In this document: positions 17,197 through 26,355 of the stretch, piece by piece
Layout of the letters: each line of letters starts with the position of its first letter
Numbering within the stretch: the first letter of the stretch is position 1
From: VRUE01 sp963708115
GTDB lineage: Bacteria; Actinomycetota; Thermoleophilia; Solirubrobacterales; 70-9
Assembly: GCA_963708115.1 (NCBI GenBank)
Contig: CAVPRX010000001.1
Location: 558,001-622,000, forward strand
DNA: 64,000 nt
Direction of reading: 5' to 3'
The notes under the pieces: model-generated
The model's input: only the letters and a program-made list of their open reading frames with translations
What the model was told of the DNA's origin: nothing
Databases searched by the model: none
Made by a program: the position numbers and the translations under genes

Positions 17197-18870
17197 ATGG
17201 AGGCGGCAGGCGGCGAAACGGAGCGACTGGGCCTTGCCCTATCCGGCGGCGGCTTCCGCGCCGCGTTCTTCCACGTCGGCGTGCTGGCAAGGCTGGCCGA
17301 GCTCGGCGTGCTGCCCAGAGTCGAGGTGATCTCCACCGTCTCCGGCGGCTCGATCGTCGGCGCCGCCTACTACCTGCGCCTGCGCCGCCTGCTCAACGAG
17401 AAATCCGACGCCGAGATCACCGGCGAGGACTACGTGCGTCTAGTCACCGAGGTCGACGAGCTGCTGCGCGACGCCGTGCGCCAGGACATCCGCGGTCGCC
17501 TCCTGGCCAATCCACTGAAGAACGTCCAGATGCTCTTCTCGCGGAAGTACTCGCGCAGCGACCGGATCGGCGATCTCTACGACCGCTACCTCTATAAGCA
17601 GGCCTGGCAGGAGCCCCGCAAACGACGCTCCGGAGGCCGCGAGGAGCAGATCGAGATGCGCGAGCTGCTGATCGAACCGAGTGGAGACCGTGGCTTCGAT
17701 CCCACATCCGCCAACCCTTCGCGACAAGCCAAAGCACCCGTTCTGCTGATCAACGCCACCACGCTCAACACCGGGCACAACTGGCGCTTTGAGGCGGTCC
17801 GCATGGGCGAGCCGCTGCCCGAGGACTCGCGGCGGACGGAAATCATCGAGGAGACCGACAAGAACATGCGCCTCGACCCTGGCTACTTCCCGCGCAAGGA
17901 TCCGCAGCCAGGCGATTCGCCCGACAGGGAACCGGCGGTGCCAAGCGCTCAAGAGGGCTTTCCGCTCGCGCTGGCCGTGGCTGCGTCGGCCTGCGTGCCC
18001 GGCGCCTTTCACCCCTTGACGATCAGCGACATGTACTGGAACGACGGCGACCCGGTCCGCGTGCAGCTCGTCGACGGCGGGGTCCAGGACAACCAAGGCG
18101 TCCAGGGCCTGCTCGACAGCGGCTGCACGCGCCTCATCCTCAGCGACGCCTCGGGCCAGCTCAAGGACCAGAACAAGGCGTCGACCTGGCTGCCGAAATC
18201 GCTCGCGCGCTCGGCGGGCATCGCCACCGACAGGATCCGCGACGAGCAGCTCACCTACCTGCCGACCGAGCGGCGGAAATACGCCTTGATGCACCTGCGC
18301 AAGGGCCTGGACGGCGTGGCCCTGGCTCCCGGCGAGGACGCGAGTGGCTCCAGCGCAGAGCGCGACCCTGAATACGACACGACTGCCTTCGGGGTCGATG
18401 CCGCAGCGCAAGATGCGCTCGCGAAGATCCGCACCGACCTCGACTTCTTCAGCGACACCGAGGCCGGCTCGCTCGAGCTCGACGGCTACCTGATGAGCAT
18501 CAAAGAGCTTGAGCTGAGGGGGTTCGGCGCGCTCGGCGAGGCAAGTCTCCGTCCCACCGCGACGCCCGACTGGGACTTCCTCGCCTTCACCGCGCAGATC
18601 GGCTCGTCGGACGCCGACTATCTGCGCAAGCTGCGCGCCGGCAGCAAGAAATTCTTCCGCCTCTTCTGGCTCAAGCCCGCCCTTTTCTGGCTTCTGCTCG
18701 CGATCGTCGTCGCGCTCGTGGCAATGGTGGCGGCGGGCGCCTGCCTGCTCGCCGATGCGCTCGACGCCTGCTGGCCGGAAGAGGTCGTCGGCGGGCTGGC
18801 GCTCGCCTTTGGCGCCATAGTCGTCTGGTCGAACGTCACCGCCTGGACCGCGCGGCGCTACGAAAGCTGA
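17197..18870 (+). CDS. Patatin-like phospholipase family protein
   Basis: A 557-residue predicted lipid acyl hydrolase. The patatin oxyanion-hole motif is GGGFRAAFFHVG (residues 17-28), the nucleophile elbow is STVSGGSIVG (near residue 50; GxSxG-like with S-G-G) and the catalytic aspartate is in VDGGVQDNQG (near residue 292). The middle section contains a long charged insertion (about 80-250). The C-terminal ~60 residues hold two transmembrane helices (ALFWLLLAIVVALVAMVAAG and a second from about residue 530), anchoring the enzyme in the membrane. It stands alone on the plus strand, convergent with the ATL gene. Confidence 0.85.
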   Translation: MEAAGGETERLGLALSGGGFRAAFFHVGVLARLAELGVLPRVEVISTVSGGSIVGAAYYLRLRRLLNEKSDAEITGEDYVRLVTEVDELLRDAVRQDIRGRLLANPLKNVQMLFSRKYSRSDRIGDLYDRYLYKQAWQEPRKRRSGGREEQIEMRELLIEPSGDRGFDPTSANPSRQAKAPVLLINATTLNTGHNWRFEAVRMGEPLPEDSRRTEIIEETDKNMRLDPGYFPRKDPQPGDSPDREPAVPSAQEGFPLALAVAASACVPGAFHPLTISDMYWNDGDPVRVQLVDGGVQDNQGVQGLLDSGCTRLILSDASGQLKDQNKASTWLPKSLARSAGIATDRIRDEQLTYLPTERRKYALMHLRKGLDGVALAPGEDASGSSAERDPEYDTTAFGVDAAAQDALAKIRTDLDFFSDTEAGSLELDGYLMSIKELELRGFGALGEASLRPTATPDWDFLAFTAQIGSSDADYLRKLRAGSKKFFRLFWLKPALFWLLLAIVVALVAMVAAGACLLADALDACWPEEVVGGLALAFGAIVVWSNVTAWTARRYES

Positions 18871-18879
18871 GCAGGCGGC

Positions 18880-19161
18880 CTAAGCGGGCAGGCGAGCGGT
18901 CTTCATCTCGACGCGGGCGCCACGAAACGGCACTCCCTCGGCGATCAACAGACCTCGCTGCCGATCGCCCTTGGCCAGCGAGCCATCGGCCCGGACCACA
19001 CGCCACCAGGGCAGGTCGGGGTCGTCGCACTCGAAAAGGACCGCGCCGGCGAAACGCGGTGCCCCCGGCGATACGTCGCCGTAGGTCCGCACGAACCCAG
19101 CTGGGATCTGACGCACTCGGGCGAGGACTTCGAGCTCACGTGCCTGTCCGGCGTCCGTCAC
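18880..19161 (-). CDS. Alkyltransferase-like protein (MGMT-type DNA-binding domain, no catalytic Cys)
   Basis: A 93-residue protein matching the DNA-binding domain of O6-alkylguanine alkyltransferase: VRQIPAGFVRTYGDVS near the N-terminus, then WWRVVRADGSL and LLIAEGV. The active-site PCHR of true MGMT reads PWWR, so the acceptor cysteine is replaced by tryptophan as in ATL proteins. ATLs bind O6-alkylguanine and hand it to nucleotide excision repair. The GTG start at 19161 overlaps the stop of the LLM gene (GTGA), so it is translated as the last gene of the acyl-CoA operon, an unusual place for a repair gene. Confidence 0.85.
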   Translation of the reverse strand: MTDAGQARELEVLARVRQIPAGFVRTYGDVSPGAPRFAGAVLFECDDPDLPWWRVVRADGSLAKGDRQRGLLIAEGVPFRGARVEMKTARLPA

Positions 19162-20186
19162 ACCGCCGGACCGAAGGCGTCGATCAGGCGGTTCTGGTAC
19201 TCGCTCAGCTCCTCGGGGGAGATGAAGTAGGTGGGCGGGGTGAGGAAGAGCCCGTCGGCGCGCTCGGCCGTCACCCCGACCCGGGCGCGGACCTTGTCGA
19301 GCGGCCCGGCGGCACAGTAGGTCTCGACCATCTCGTCGCTGATCGCCGCCGGAACCCCCGGCAGATCGCCGCGGCGGAAGGCGTCGCCGGCCGCGACGGC
19401 GTTGTCGGCAAAACCATGCAGCTCCCAGAGCGGCATGTAGGTCTTGACCGTGGCGTAGAAGGAGATCGTGCGGCGGGCCATGTCGATCGCCTTCGCCTCG
19501 TCGTCGTCGATCGCGCAGCAGACGGTCGGCAGGTAGTCGAAGTCCTTGCGCTCTCGACCGGAGCGCTTCAGCCCCTCCTCGAAGGAGGAGACGACCACCT
19601 CGTCGATCCAGCGCAGGCTCTGGATCGGATGGCCGATCAGGCCGTCGGCGACATCGCCGGCCATCCGGCACATGCCACCCTGGACGCCGGCGGTGTAGAT
19701 CGGCACCGACTCGCGCGGCGCCGGGTGCGGCCGGACCCAGCCCTTGATGTCGATGTCGTAATAGGTGCCCTCGTAGCGGATCGGCTCGCCCACCCCGGCC
19801 TGCTGCATGATCAGCCGGGTCGCCTCGATCGCCTCGCGCAGGTGCGGCGCCGGTTTGCCGTACTCGGCGTTGTGCCAGGTTTCGTTGAGCCGTTTGACGC
19901 CGGAGCCGAGGCCGAGGCGGAAGCGCCCGCCCGACATCTCGTCGATGTCGAGGGCGCTGATCGCGACGATGAAGGGGCTGCGGGTGAAGGCCCAGGCGAT
20001 CCCCGTGGCGACGCCGATCTTCTCCGTGCGCGCGGCGAGGTAGGCCGCCTGGGTTACCGAGGAGCGAAACAGCTCGGGCGCCCAGACGCACTCGACACCG
20101 GCGGCCTCGGCGCGCTTGGCTTCGGCCTCCAGGTCGGCGACGGTGACGCCGATCCCGGCGACCGAGATGCGATCGAGCGCGCTCAA
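19158..20186 (-). CDS. LLM-class F420- or FMN-dependent oxidoreductase
   Basis: A 342-residue luciferase-like monooxygenase (TIM-barrel) protein. Family features seen are ATGIAWAFTRSPFIVA, GRFRLGLGSG near residue 87-96, the characteristic REAIEATR helix, YYDIDIKGWVRP and PIYTAGVQGGMCRMAGDVADG. Actinobacterial homologues usually use coenzyme F420. The start is uncertain: TTG at 20186 is the only initiation codon close to the conserved N-terminus. Flanked by acyl-CoA dehydrogenases and thiolase, it may reduce or hydroxylate an intermediate of the same catabolic pathway. Confidence 0.8.
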   Translation of the reverse strand: MSALDRISVAGIGVTVADLEAEAKRAEAAGVECVWAPELFRSSVTQAAYLAARTEKIGVATGIAWAFTRSPFIVAISALDIDEMSGGRFRLGLGSGVKRLNETWHNAEYGKPAPHLREAIEATRLIMQQAGVGEPIRYEGTYYDIDIKGWVRPHPAPRESVPIYTAGVQGGMCRMAGDVADGLIGHPIQSLRWIDEVVVSSFEEGLKRSGRERKDFDYLPTVCCAIDDDEAKAIDMARRTISFYATVKTYMPLWELHGFADNAVAAGDAFRRGDLPGVPAAISDEMVETYCAAGPLDKVRARVGVTAERADGLFLTPPTYFISPEELSEYQNRLIDAFGPAV

Positions 20187-20229
20187 ACCCTCAACCGCCC
20201 CGCGGTCGAGGTTAGGTACGGATAGCGAC

Positions 20230-21354
20230 TCAAACCTCGACCGCAGTGGGCTGCTCGGCGAGGACAAGGTCGGCAACCCGGTCGCGGTGCCAGCTCGACG
20301 TGCCGAACATCGCCGCGTTTGCCTTGCCGCGCTTGAGGAAGAAGTGGAGGTCATGCTCCCAGGTGAAGCCGATCCCGCCGTGCACCTGGATCGAGGCGTC
20401 GGGGACCCGCCAGCCCGCGTCGGAGGCGTAGGCCTTTGCCATCGAGGCGGCCAGGGGCAACGAGTCGGGCTCGGCGTCGGCGGCCCAGGCGGCGCCGTAG
20501 ACAGCAGACCGCGAGTTCTCGGTCTCGAGCAGCATCTGAGCGCAGCGATGCGAGACCGCTTGGTAGGCGCCGATCGGGCGGCCGAACTGCTGGCGGTCTT
20601 TGGCGTAAGAGACCGCCATCTCCATCGCCCGCTGCGCAATGCCGGTCGACTCGGCGGCGAGGGCGACGCAGAGGCGGAAGAAGACCGGGTAGTAGTCGGG
20701 GCCCTCGGCCGGCAGCGTGTCTCCGGCCGCGACCTCAACGCCCTCAAAGCGGACCGAGTAAAGGCGGCGGGTGAGGTCGATCGACGGTTCCGCCGTGACG
20801 GTGACGCCGTCGGCGCCGCTGTCGACCAGGTGGCGCTTGCCGTCGGCGGTGGCGACGATGAAGAAGTCCGCAGTGGCGGCGTCGGGCGCCAGCACCTTCT
20901 CGCCGTCGAGGATGACCCCGTCGCCCCCAGCCTTGGCCTCCATCGTGAAGGCGCCGGGGTTGCCGGGCGAGCCGGCGTCCCAGAGAGCGGGCGCGCCGCG
21001 CTTCTCGCCGGCGGCAAGCGGCCGCAGGTAGCGCTCACGCTGGTCGTCGGAGCCGCAGTGCGTCAGCGCCAGGCCGACCAGCGTGGTCGAGAGCAGCGGC
21101 GAGGGAGCCAGCGCGTAGCCCATCTCCTCGAAGAGGACGGCGAGGTCGACGATGCCGAGCCCCTGCCCTCCCCACTCCTCCGGCAGCGCCAAACCGGGCC
21201 AGCCGAGCTCGGCCATCTCGTTCCAGTCGGATTGCTCGAAGCCCGATTCGCTGCGGGCCAGCTCGCGGATCCGCTCCGATTTGTAGCGGGCGGCGAGAAA
21301 ATCGTGGGCGGTCGACTTGATCGCCTGCTGCTCATCGGTGAGGTCGAAGTACAT
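20230..21354 (-). CDS. Acyl-CoA dehydrogenase family protein
   Basis: A 374-residue FAD enzyme. Start MYFDLTDEQQAIKST at 21354; LGWPGLALPEEWGGQGLG marks the N-terminal domain, AVSYAKDRQQFGRPIGAYQAV the C-terminal flavin-contact helix and VHGGIGFTWEHDLHF the region near the active site. The middle domain is less conserved than in the next gene, as is typical when two dehydrogenase subunits form a heteromer (as in FadE pairs of steroid degradation). It lies eight bases from its neighbour at 21363 and in the same operon. Confidence 0.88.
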   Translation of the reverse strand: MYFDLTDEQQAIKSTAHDFLAARYKSERIRELARSESGFEQSDWNEMAELGWPGLALPEEWGGQGLGIVDLAVLFEEMGYALAPSPLLSTTLVGLALTHCGSDDQRERYLRPLAAGEKRGAPALWDAGSPGNPGAFTMEAKAGGDGVILDGEKVLAPDAATADFFIVATADGKRHLVDSGADGVTVTAEPSIDLTRRLYSVRFEGVEVAAGDTLPAEGPDYYPVFFRLCVALAAESTGIAQRAMEMAVSYAKDRQQFGRPIGAYQAVSHRCAQMLLETENSRSAVYGAAWAADAEPDSLPLAASMAKAYASDAGWRVPDASIQVHGGIGFTWEHDLHFFLKRGKANAAMFGTSSWHRDRVADLVLAEQPTAVEV

Positions 21355-21362
21355 GGGAGGCC

Positions 21363-22541
21363 CTATCGCAGTCTCGGCAGGCCGAGCACACGCTCGGCGA
21401 TGATGTTCTTGAGGATGTCGGTAGTGCCGCCCTCGATCGAGTTGGCTCGGGAGCGGAGGAAGCTGTACTGCCAGGCGCCGTTGGCGACGGCGTGCTCGGC
21501 GCCGCGGTCGAGCGGTGCGTAGGCCCCCTCGATGTCGAGCGCCAGCTCGGCGATCCGCTGGTTGATGTCGGCCCACTGCCACTTGCCGAGCGATCCCTCG
21601 GGTCCGGGAATCCCCGACTGCATCGTCTTGGTCAGGCCGCGGTAGGCATTCAGCCGCATCGTCTCGGCCTCGATGTGAAGCTGGGCGAGCCGGTCACGCA
21701 GCAGCGGATCGTCAGCGGCGCTGCCGCCGTTGACGGGCGTCACCTGAGCCAGCTCGGTCAGCTTCTTGAGGCTGTTGGAGATCTGCGAGATCGCACCAAA
21801 GGCGAGGCCGGCGCGCTCGTTCATCAACGTCGTGATCGCCACTGACCAGCCATTGCCGACGCCACCGACGACGTTGGCGTCGGGGATCCGCGCTTCCTCG
21901 ATGAAGACCTCGTTGAACTCACCCTCGCCGGTTATCTGGACCAGCGGTTTGGCTTCCACGCCGGGCTGATCCATGTCCATCAGGAAGTAGGTGAGGCCCT
22001 TGTGCTTGGGAGCGTCGGGGTCGGTGCGGGCGACGAGCATGCACCACTTGGCGTACTGGGCGAAGGTCGTCCAGACCTTCTGCCCGGTGACGACCCATTC
22101 GTCGCCATCCTTGACCGCCTTCGTCTTCAGCGAGGCGAGATCGGAGCCCGACTCAGGCTCGGAGAAGCCCTGGCACCAGATCTCCTTGGCGGTGAGGATC
22201 GGCTCCAGGTAGCGCTGCTTCTGCTCGTCGGTGCCGTGGGCGATCACGACCGGTCCGCCCATGGCCAGGCCGAGCACGTTGGCCGGGCTTGGCGCTTCCA
22301 ATCGCGCCGCCTCGCCGACGAAGATCGCCTGCTCGATCAGGGTCGCGCCACGGCCGCCGTACTCCTTCGGCCAGGAGATCCCGGCCCAACCGGCCTCGTG
22401 CAACTTGCCCTGCCACTCGGTGCGGAAGGCCATGACCTCCTCGAGGCCGGCCTCTGGCTCCGGACCCGGATGGTTCTCTTCCAGCCAGGCCCGGACCTCG
22501 TCGCGGAAGTCCGTCTCGGCCGGTGAGAGGCTCAGGTCCAT
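21363..22541 (-). CDS. Acyl-CoA dehydrogenase family protein
   Basis: A 392-residue FAD enzyme with all three acyl-CoA dehydrogenase domains. Visible signatures: ISWPKEYGGRGATLIEQAIF (N-terminal domain), QGFSEPESGSDLASLKTKA and VTGQKVWTTFAQYAKWCM (FAD-binding beta domain), and SIEGGTTDILKNIIAERVLG (C-terminal helix). It pairs with the adjacent dehydrogenase at 20230-21354; adjacent pairs of this kind often form alpha2beta2 complexes acting on branched or steroid-derived acyl-CoAs. That substrate assignment is inference. Confidence 0.9.
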   Translation of the reverse strand: MDLSLSPAETDFRDEVRAWLEENHPGPEPEAGLEEVMAFRTEWQGKLHEAGWAGISWPKEYGGRGATLIEQAIFVGEAARLEAPSPANVLGLAMGGPVVIAHGTDEQKQRYLEPILTAKEIWCQGFSEPESGSDLASLKTKAVKDGDEWVVTGQKVWTTFAQYAKWCMLVARTDPDAPKHKGLTYFLMDMDQPGVEAKPLVQITGEGEFNEVFIEEARIPDANVVGGVGNGWSVAITTLMNERAGLAFGAISQISNSLKKLTELAQVTPVNGGSAADDPLLRDRLAQLHIEAETMRLNAYRGLTKTMQSGIPGPEGSLGKWQWADINQRIAELALDIEGAYAPLDRGAEHAVANGAWQYSFLRSRANSIEGGTTDILKNIIAERVLGLPRLR

Positions 22542-22576
22542 CGGCTCGGGAGACTACTGGCTGGACGGCCAGTCGC

Positions 22577-23761
22577 CTAGATCCTCTCGATCAAAGTGCC
22601 GGTCCCCAAGCCGCCGCCGCAGCACATCGTCACCAGGCCCATCTCCTTGTCGGTGCGCTCCATCTCGTGGAGGAGGGTGGTGATCAGACGGGCGCCGGTC
22701 GAGCCGAGCGGATGGCCGAGGGCGATCGCGCCACCGTTGACGTTGACCCGGTCCATGTCCGGATCGAGCTCGCGGCGCCAGGCGGCGACGACCGAGGCGA
22801 AGGCCTCGTTGATCTCGACCAGGTCGATGTCGTCCATCTTCATCCCGTTGCGCTCGAGCAGCTTTTCGGTGGCGGGAATCGGGCCGGTCAGCATGATCAC
22901 CGGGTCGACCCCGACCGTCGTCTGGTCGTAGATCCGTGCCCGCGGCTTGAGCCCAAGCGCGTCGGCTTTCTCACGGGCCATCAGCAGCACCCCGGCGGCG
23001 CCGTCGGAGACCTGGGAGGAGTTGCCGGCGGTGATCTTGCCGTCCTCCTTGAAGGCCGGCTTGAGGTTGGCGAGGGCCTCGAGCGTCGTCTCACGCAGGC
23101 CCTGGTCGGCGACGTAGGTGTCGCCGTTGACGCTGAAGGGCACGACCTCGCGCTCGAAGCGACCCTCCTCGGTCGCCTTGGCGGCGAGCTCCTGGGAGCG
23201 GACGCCGAGCTCGTCGAGCTCGGAGCGCGGGATCTCCCATTTGTCGGCGATCATCTCCGCCGAGAGGCCCTGCGGGATCAGGTCGTAGCGATCCATCAGC
23301 TCTGGCGAGAAGGGCGAGCCGTGCTCTTTCATCACCTCGTAGCCATCGGCGAAGGAGATGTGGCCCATGTGCTCGACGCCGGAGCCGATCGCGACGTCGT
23401 GGACGCCGGTGGCGACAAGCGCCGCGGCGAAGTTGACCGCCTGCTGGGCTGAGCCGCACTGGCGGTCGATCGTCGTCGCCGGGGTCTCGATCGGCAAGCC
23501 GGCCTCGAGCCAGGCGTTGCGGCCGATGTTGACCCCCTGCTCGCCGAACTGCTGGGCGCAGCCGGTGACCACGTCGCCGGTCTCAGCGGGATCGACGCCG
23601 GAGCGCTCGAAGAGCTCGCGGTAGACCTTGGCGAGCAGGTTCGAGGCGTGGATGTCCTTGTAGTAGCCCTTCTCGGGATGGCCACGGCCGATCGGCGTGC
23701 GGACCGCCTCGACGATTACGACCTCGCGGCCGCCGAACTTTCCGTTTCCGTTGCCTGACAT
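22577..23761 (-). CDS. Acetyl-CoA acyltransferase (thiolase)
   Basis: A 394-residue thiolase catalysing the terminal cleavage step of beta-oxidation. The acyl-accepting cysteine is in IDRQCGSAQQAVNF (near residue 92); the other active-site motifs are GGAIALGHPLGSTGAR with the catalytic His, and CCGGGLGTGTLIERI with the second Cys. The start ATG at 23761 has GGAGG at ideal distance; an in-frame ATG four codons upstream is less suitable. First gene of the minus-strand catabolic operon (thiolase, two dehydrogenases, LLM, ATL), with a TetR-type operator 62 bases upstream. Confidence 0.93.
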   Translation of the reverse strand: MSGNGNGKFGGREVVIVEAVRTPIGRGHPEKGYYKDIHASNLLAKVYRELFERSGVDPAETGDVVTGCAQQFGEQGVNIGRNAWLEAGLPIETPATTIDRQCGSAQQAVNFAAALVATGVHDVAIGSGVEHMGHISFADGYEVMKEHGSPFSPELMDRYDLIPQGLSAEMIADKWEIPRSELDELGVRSQELAAKATEEGRFEREVVPFSVNGDTYVADQGLRETTLEALANLKPAFKEDGKITAGNSSQVSDGAAGVLLMAREKADALGLKPRARIYDQTTVGVDPVIMLTGPIPATEKLLERNGMKMDDIDLVEINEAFASVVAAWRRELDPDMDRVNVNGGAIALGHPLGSTGARLITTLLHEMERTDKEMGLVTMCCGGGLGTGTLIERI

Positions 23762-23822
23762 CGAAGCCTCCATTCGTTTCGTGCCCGCCGCACCTCCGGT
23801 CGCGCCGTTCTTTACAAATGTA

Positions 23823-23844
23823 GCTGATTGACTGGTCAGTCAGC
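23823..23844 (-). promoter_or_regulatory. TetR-type operator upstream of the thiolase operon
   Basis: A 22-bp imperfect palindrome with half-site GCTGAYTGACY, sharing a 15-base core with the operator at 13965-13986. It overlaps the last codons of the propeller gene at 23840, so the operon promoter lies in the 78-base gap 23762-23839. The shared site predicts co-regulation of both acyl-CoA loci. Confidence 0.7.
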
Positions 23845-25090
23845 CAAGATGGAGAACGAGGCGCTTGACGCTCTTGTTGTCGACGCTTCCTTCTTCGCTG
23901 CACTCGACTCGAAGGCCGATCGGCGCACGGCCATCGGCTTCGAGGCGCCGATGCAGATGCCGTGCGGCCCGACCCACGGTCGCCAGTCGAACCTTGATCC
24001 ACCAGGACCAGGCTGCTTGGTGGGATGCCGGCGGCGGCTTTTTGGACAGGACACGCCAGCGCAGCGCCCGGTTCACGACCTCGAAATCCCCGTTCACCGG
24101 TCCGGTCAGACGGACGAGCGCGCTGCCATTCCACCTGTTGACTCTGACGCGGTCGATCTTGCAGGGAGTCCAAGGGGGCAAGGGCGAGGGTGCGATGTAT
24201 GCGGGCCCGAAGGCGAGCAAGTCGACCGCGATGCCGCAGGGGGACTTTGCGCCGGCGATTTCCCGTTCCACTCCCGCCCCGTCAAGGCTGACGCGGCTGA
24301 TGTAGCCGTTGCCGTTCCACCATTCGCTGATCTCGCCGAAGTAGAGCTTGCCGTCGCCGATCGCCACAGAGCACGGGGATCGGAGTCCCGTGATGAACCG
24401 GGGTTCGGGATCGGAGCCGTCCACCCCGACCCGGCCGATCGCGTCACCGTAGCCACCCCAGTAGACATGGCTCTCATCGGCTGCCACGCCGCAGAGGTCG
24501 TTGCCCCCTTCGACCTCTGCCACGTTTGGCCCCTTCGAACCGCTCACCCGGAGGGCGCGACCCACAATTCCGTGAAAGCCGGATGCCGTCGAGATCCCTC
24601 CCGCCCAGTAGATGAAATCTTCGTTCACGGCCACACCGCATGCGTGGGTCGCCCCGGGAACGAATTCCTGTTCAACGTCGGTGCCGTCCAGGTTCGCCCG
24701 TCCAATCGAGTTGCCGCCTTCGTTCGCCCAATACACGTGACCGGCGTCAACCGCGACGCCGCACGGTTTGTCCGCCCCGTCGATGAAATCGTCTTCCCGG
24801 TTGCTTCCATCCAAGCCGGCCCGACCGATCCTGTCTCCGAACTCATCGGCCCAGTAGAGATGCGAGCCGTCGACGGCCAGGCCACACGGCGTTCCAAGCG
24901 GTTGCGACTGACTGGCGATCAGCCCCGGACTTGGGTTCGTTCCGTCGAGGTTCATGCGACTGATCGCGTTGCCGTTCGCCCAGTAGACGGCGGCGCTCGC
25001 CTCTCCAGCAAGCCCATACAAAAACCCGACACCCACCGCGGCCAAGGAGAGCATCCACAGCCACCCCTGCCTGAGTCCGCTCGAATACAT
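23840..25090 (-). CDS. Secreted YWTD-type beta-propeller protein
   Basis: A 416-residue exported protein. Residues ~8-34 are a signal peptide (WLWMLSLAAVGVGFLYGLAG, then EASA). Residues ~35-300 contain six or more repeats of the form YWANGNAISRMNLDGTNP, each with a PCGLAVD/HVYWA beta strand, as in LDL-receptor YWTD or virginiamycin-B-lyase-like propellers. One conserved cysteine per blade (PCGLAV, PCGVAV, ACGVAV, LCGVAA, PCSVAI, PCGIAV) is striking. The remaining ~110 C-terminal residues are basic and unrelated. Start ATG 25090 chosen over a TTG nine bases upstream. Confidence 0.75.
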   Translation of the reverse strand: MYSSGLRQGWLWMLSLAAVGVGFLYGLAGEASAAVYWANGNAISRMNLDGTNPSPGLIASQSQPLGTPCGLAVDGSHLYWADEFGDRIGRAGLDGSNREDDFIDGADKPCGVAVDAGHVYWANEGGNSIGRANLDGTDVEQEFVPGATHACGVAVNEDFIYWAGGISTASGFHGIVGRALRVSGSKGPNVAEVEGGNDLCGVAADESHVYWGGYGDAIGRVGVDGSDPEPRFITGLRSPCSVAIGDGKLYFGEISEWWNGNGYISRVSLDGAGVEREIAGAKSPCGIAVDLLAFGPAYIAPSPLPPWTPCKIDRVRVNRWNGSALVRLTGPVNGDFEVVNRALRWRVLSKKPPPASHQAAWSWWIKVRLATVGRAARHLHRRLEADGRAPIGLRVECSEEGSVDNKSVKRLVLHLG

Positions 25091-25179
25091 TCCTACCAAT
25101 CATATCGGAATGTGTTGTCGGCGCGGCTCGGCCGGTACACAGCGGACGAGACGCCGTTCGTGATAGGAACCCATCCGCA

Positions 25180-26001
<822 letters not shown>

Positions 26002-26086
26002 ACCGGCGCATCTCGGCGTCCTCGGTCGCTCGCGTGCAGAGCACGCCACGCTCCCTGCGTCCTTGATCTGCTTGGTCTATTCGCAG

Positions 26087-26311
26087 CTATCGGCCAGCGA
26101 TATCCCAGATCACATCCGCTGGGGAACAGCCTTGACGGCGGGCGGTTGCCTCGATTTCCTCCCAAGGCAGCTCGGCCTCGGGCAGGTCGTCCCAACGGGC
26201 CAAGTCGAGTGCCTCGACCGCTCCTTTGAGCGCCGGTCCGAGATGCTCCTCGGAGCGCAGTAGCGCCCTCAGGACCTCCAGTTGCTTATCGCTCATGCGC
26301 ACAACCCACAT
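26087..26311 (-). CDS. Small hypothetical acidic protein
   Basis: A 74-residue, largely helical, acidic protein (SDKQLEVLRALLRSEEHLG, then LPEAELPWEEIEATARRQG). The ATG at 26311 is supported by GGAGG seven bases upstream. No membrane segment and no recognised family. It lies in the gap between the plus-strand dehydrogenase and the CorC-like gene. Regulatory or structural roles cannot be told apart. Confidence 0.55.
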   Translation of the reverse strand: MWVVRMSDKQLEVLRALLRSEEHLGPALKGAVEALDLARWDDLPEAELPWEEIEATARRQGCSPADVIWDIAGR

Positions 26312-26355
26312 GCGATACCTCCAGGGTTAGGCGTAACGCGGGTTGCTCAGGAAAC

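Noticed and set aside
22553..22574. ACTGGC/GCCAGT between the thiolase and dehydrogenase genes as a third TetR operator
   Set aside because: The arms match the operator consensus poorly and the site lies inside an operon; chance similarity is more likely.
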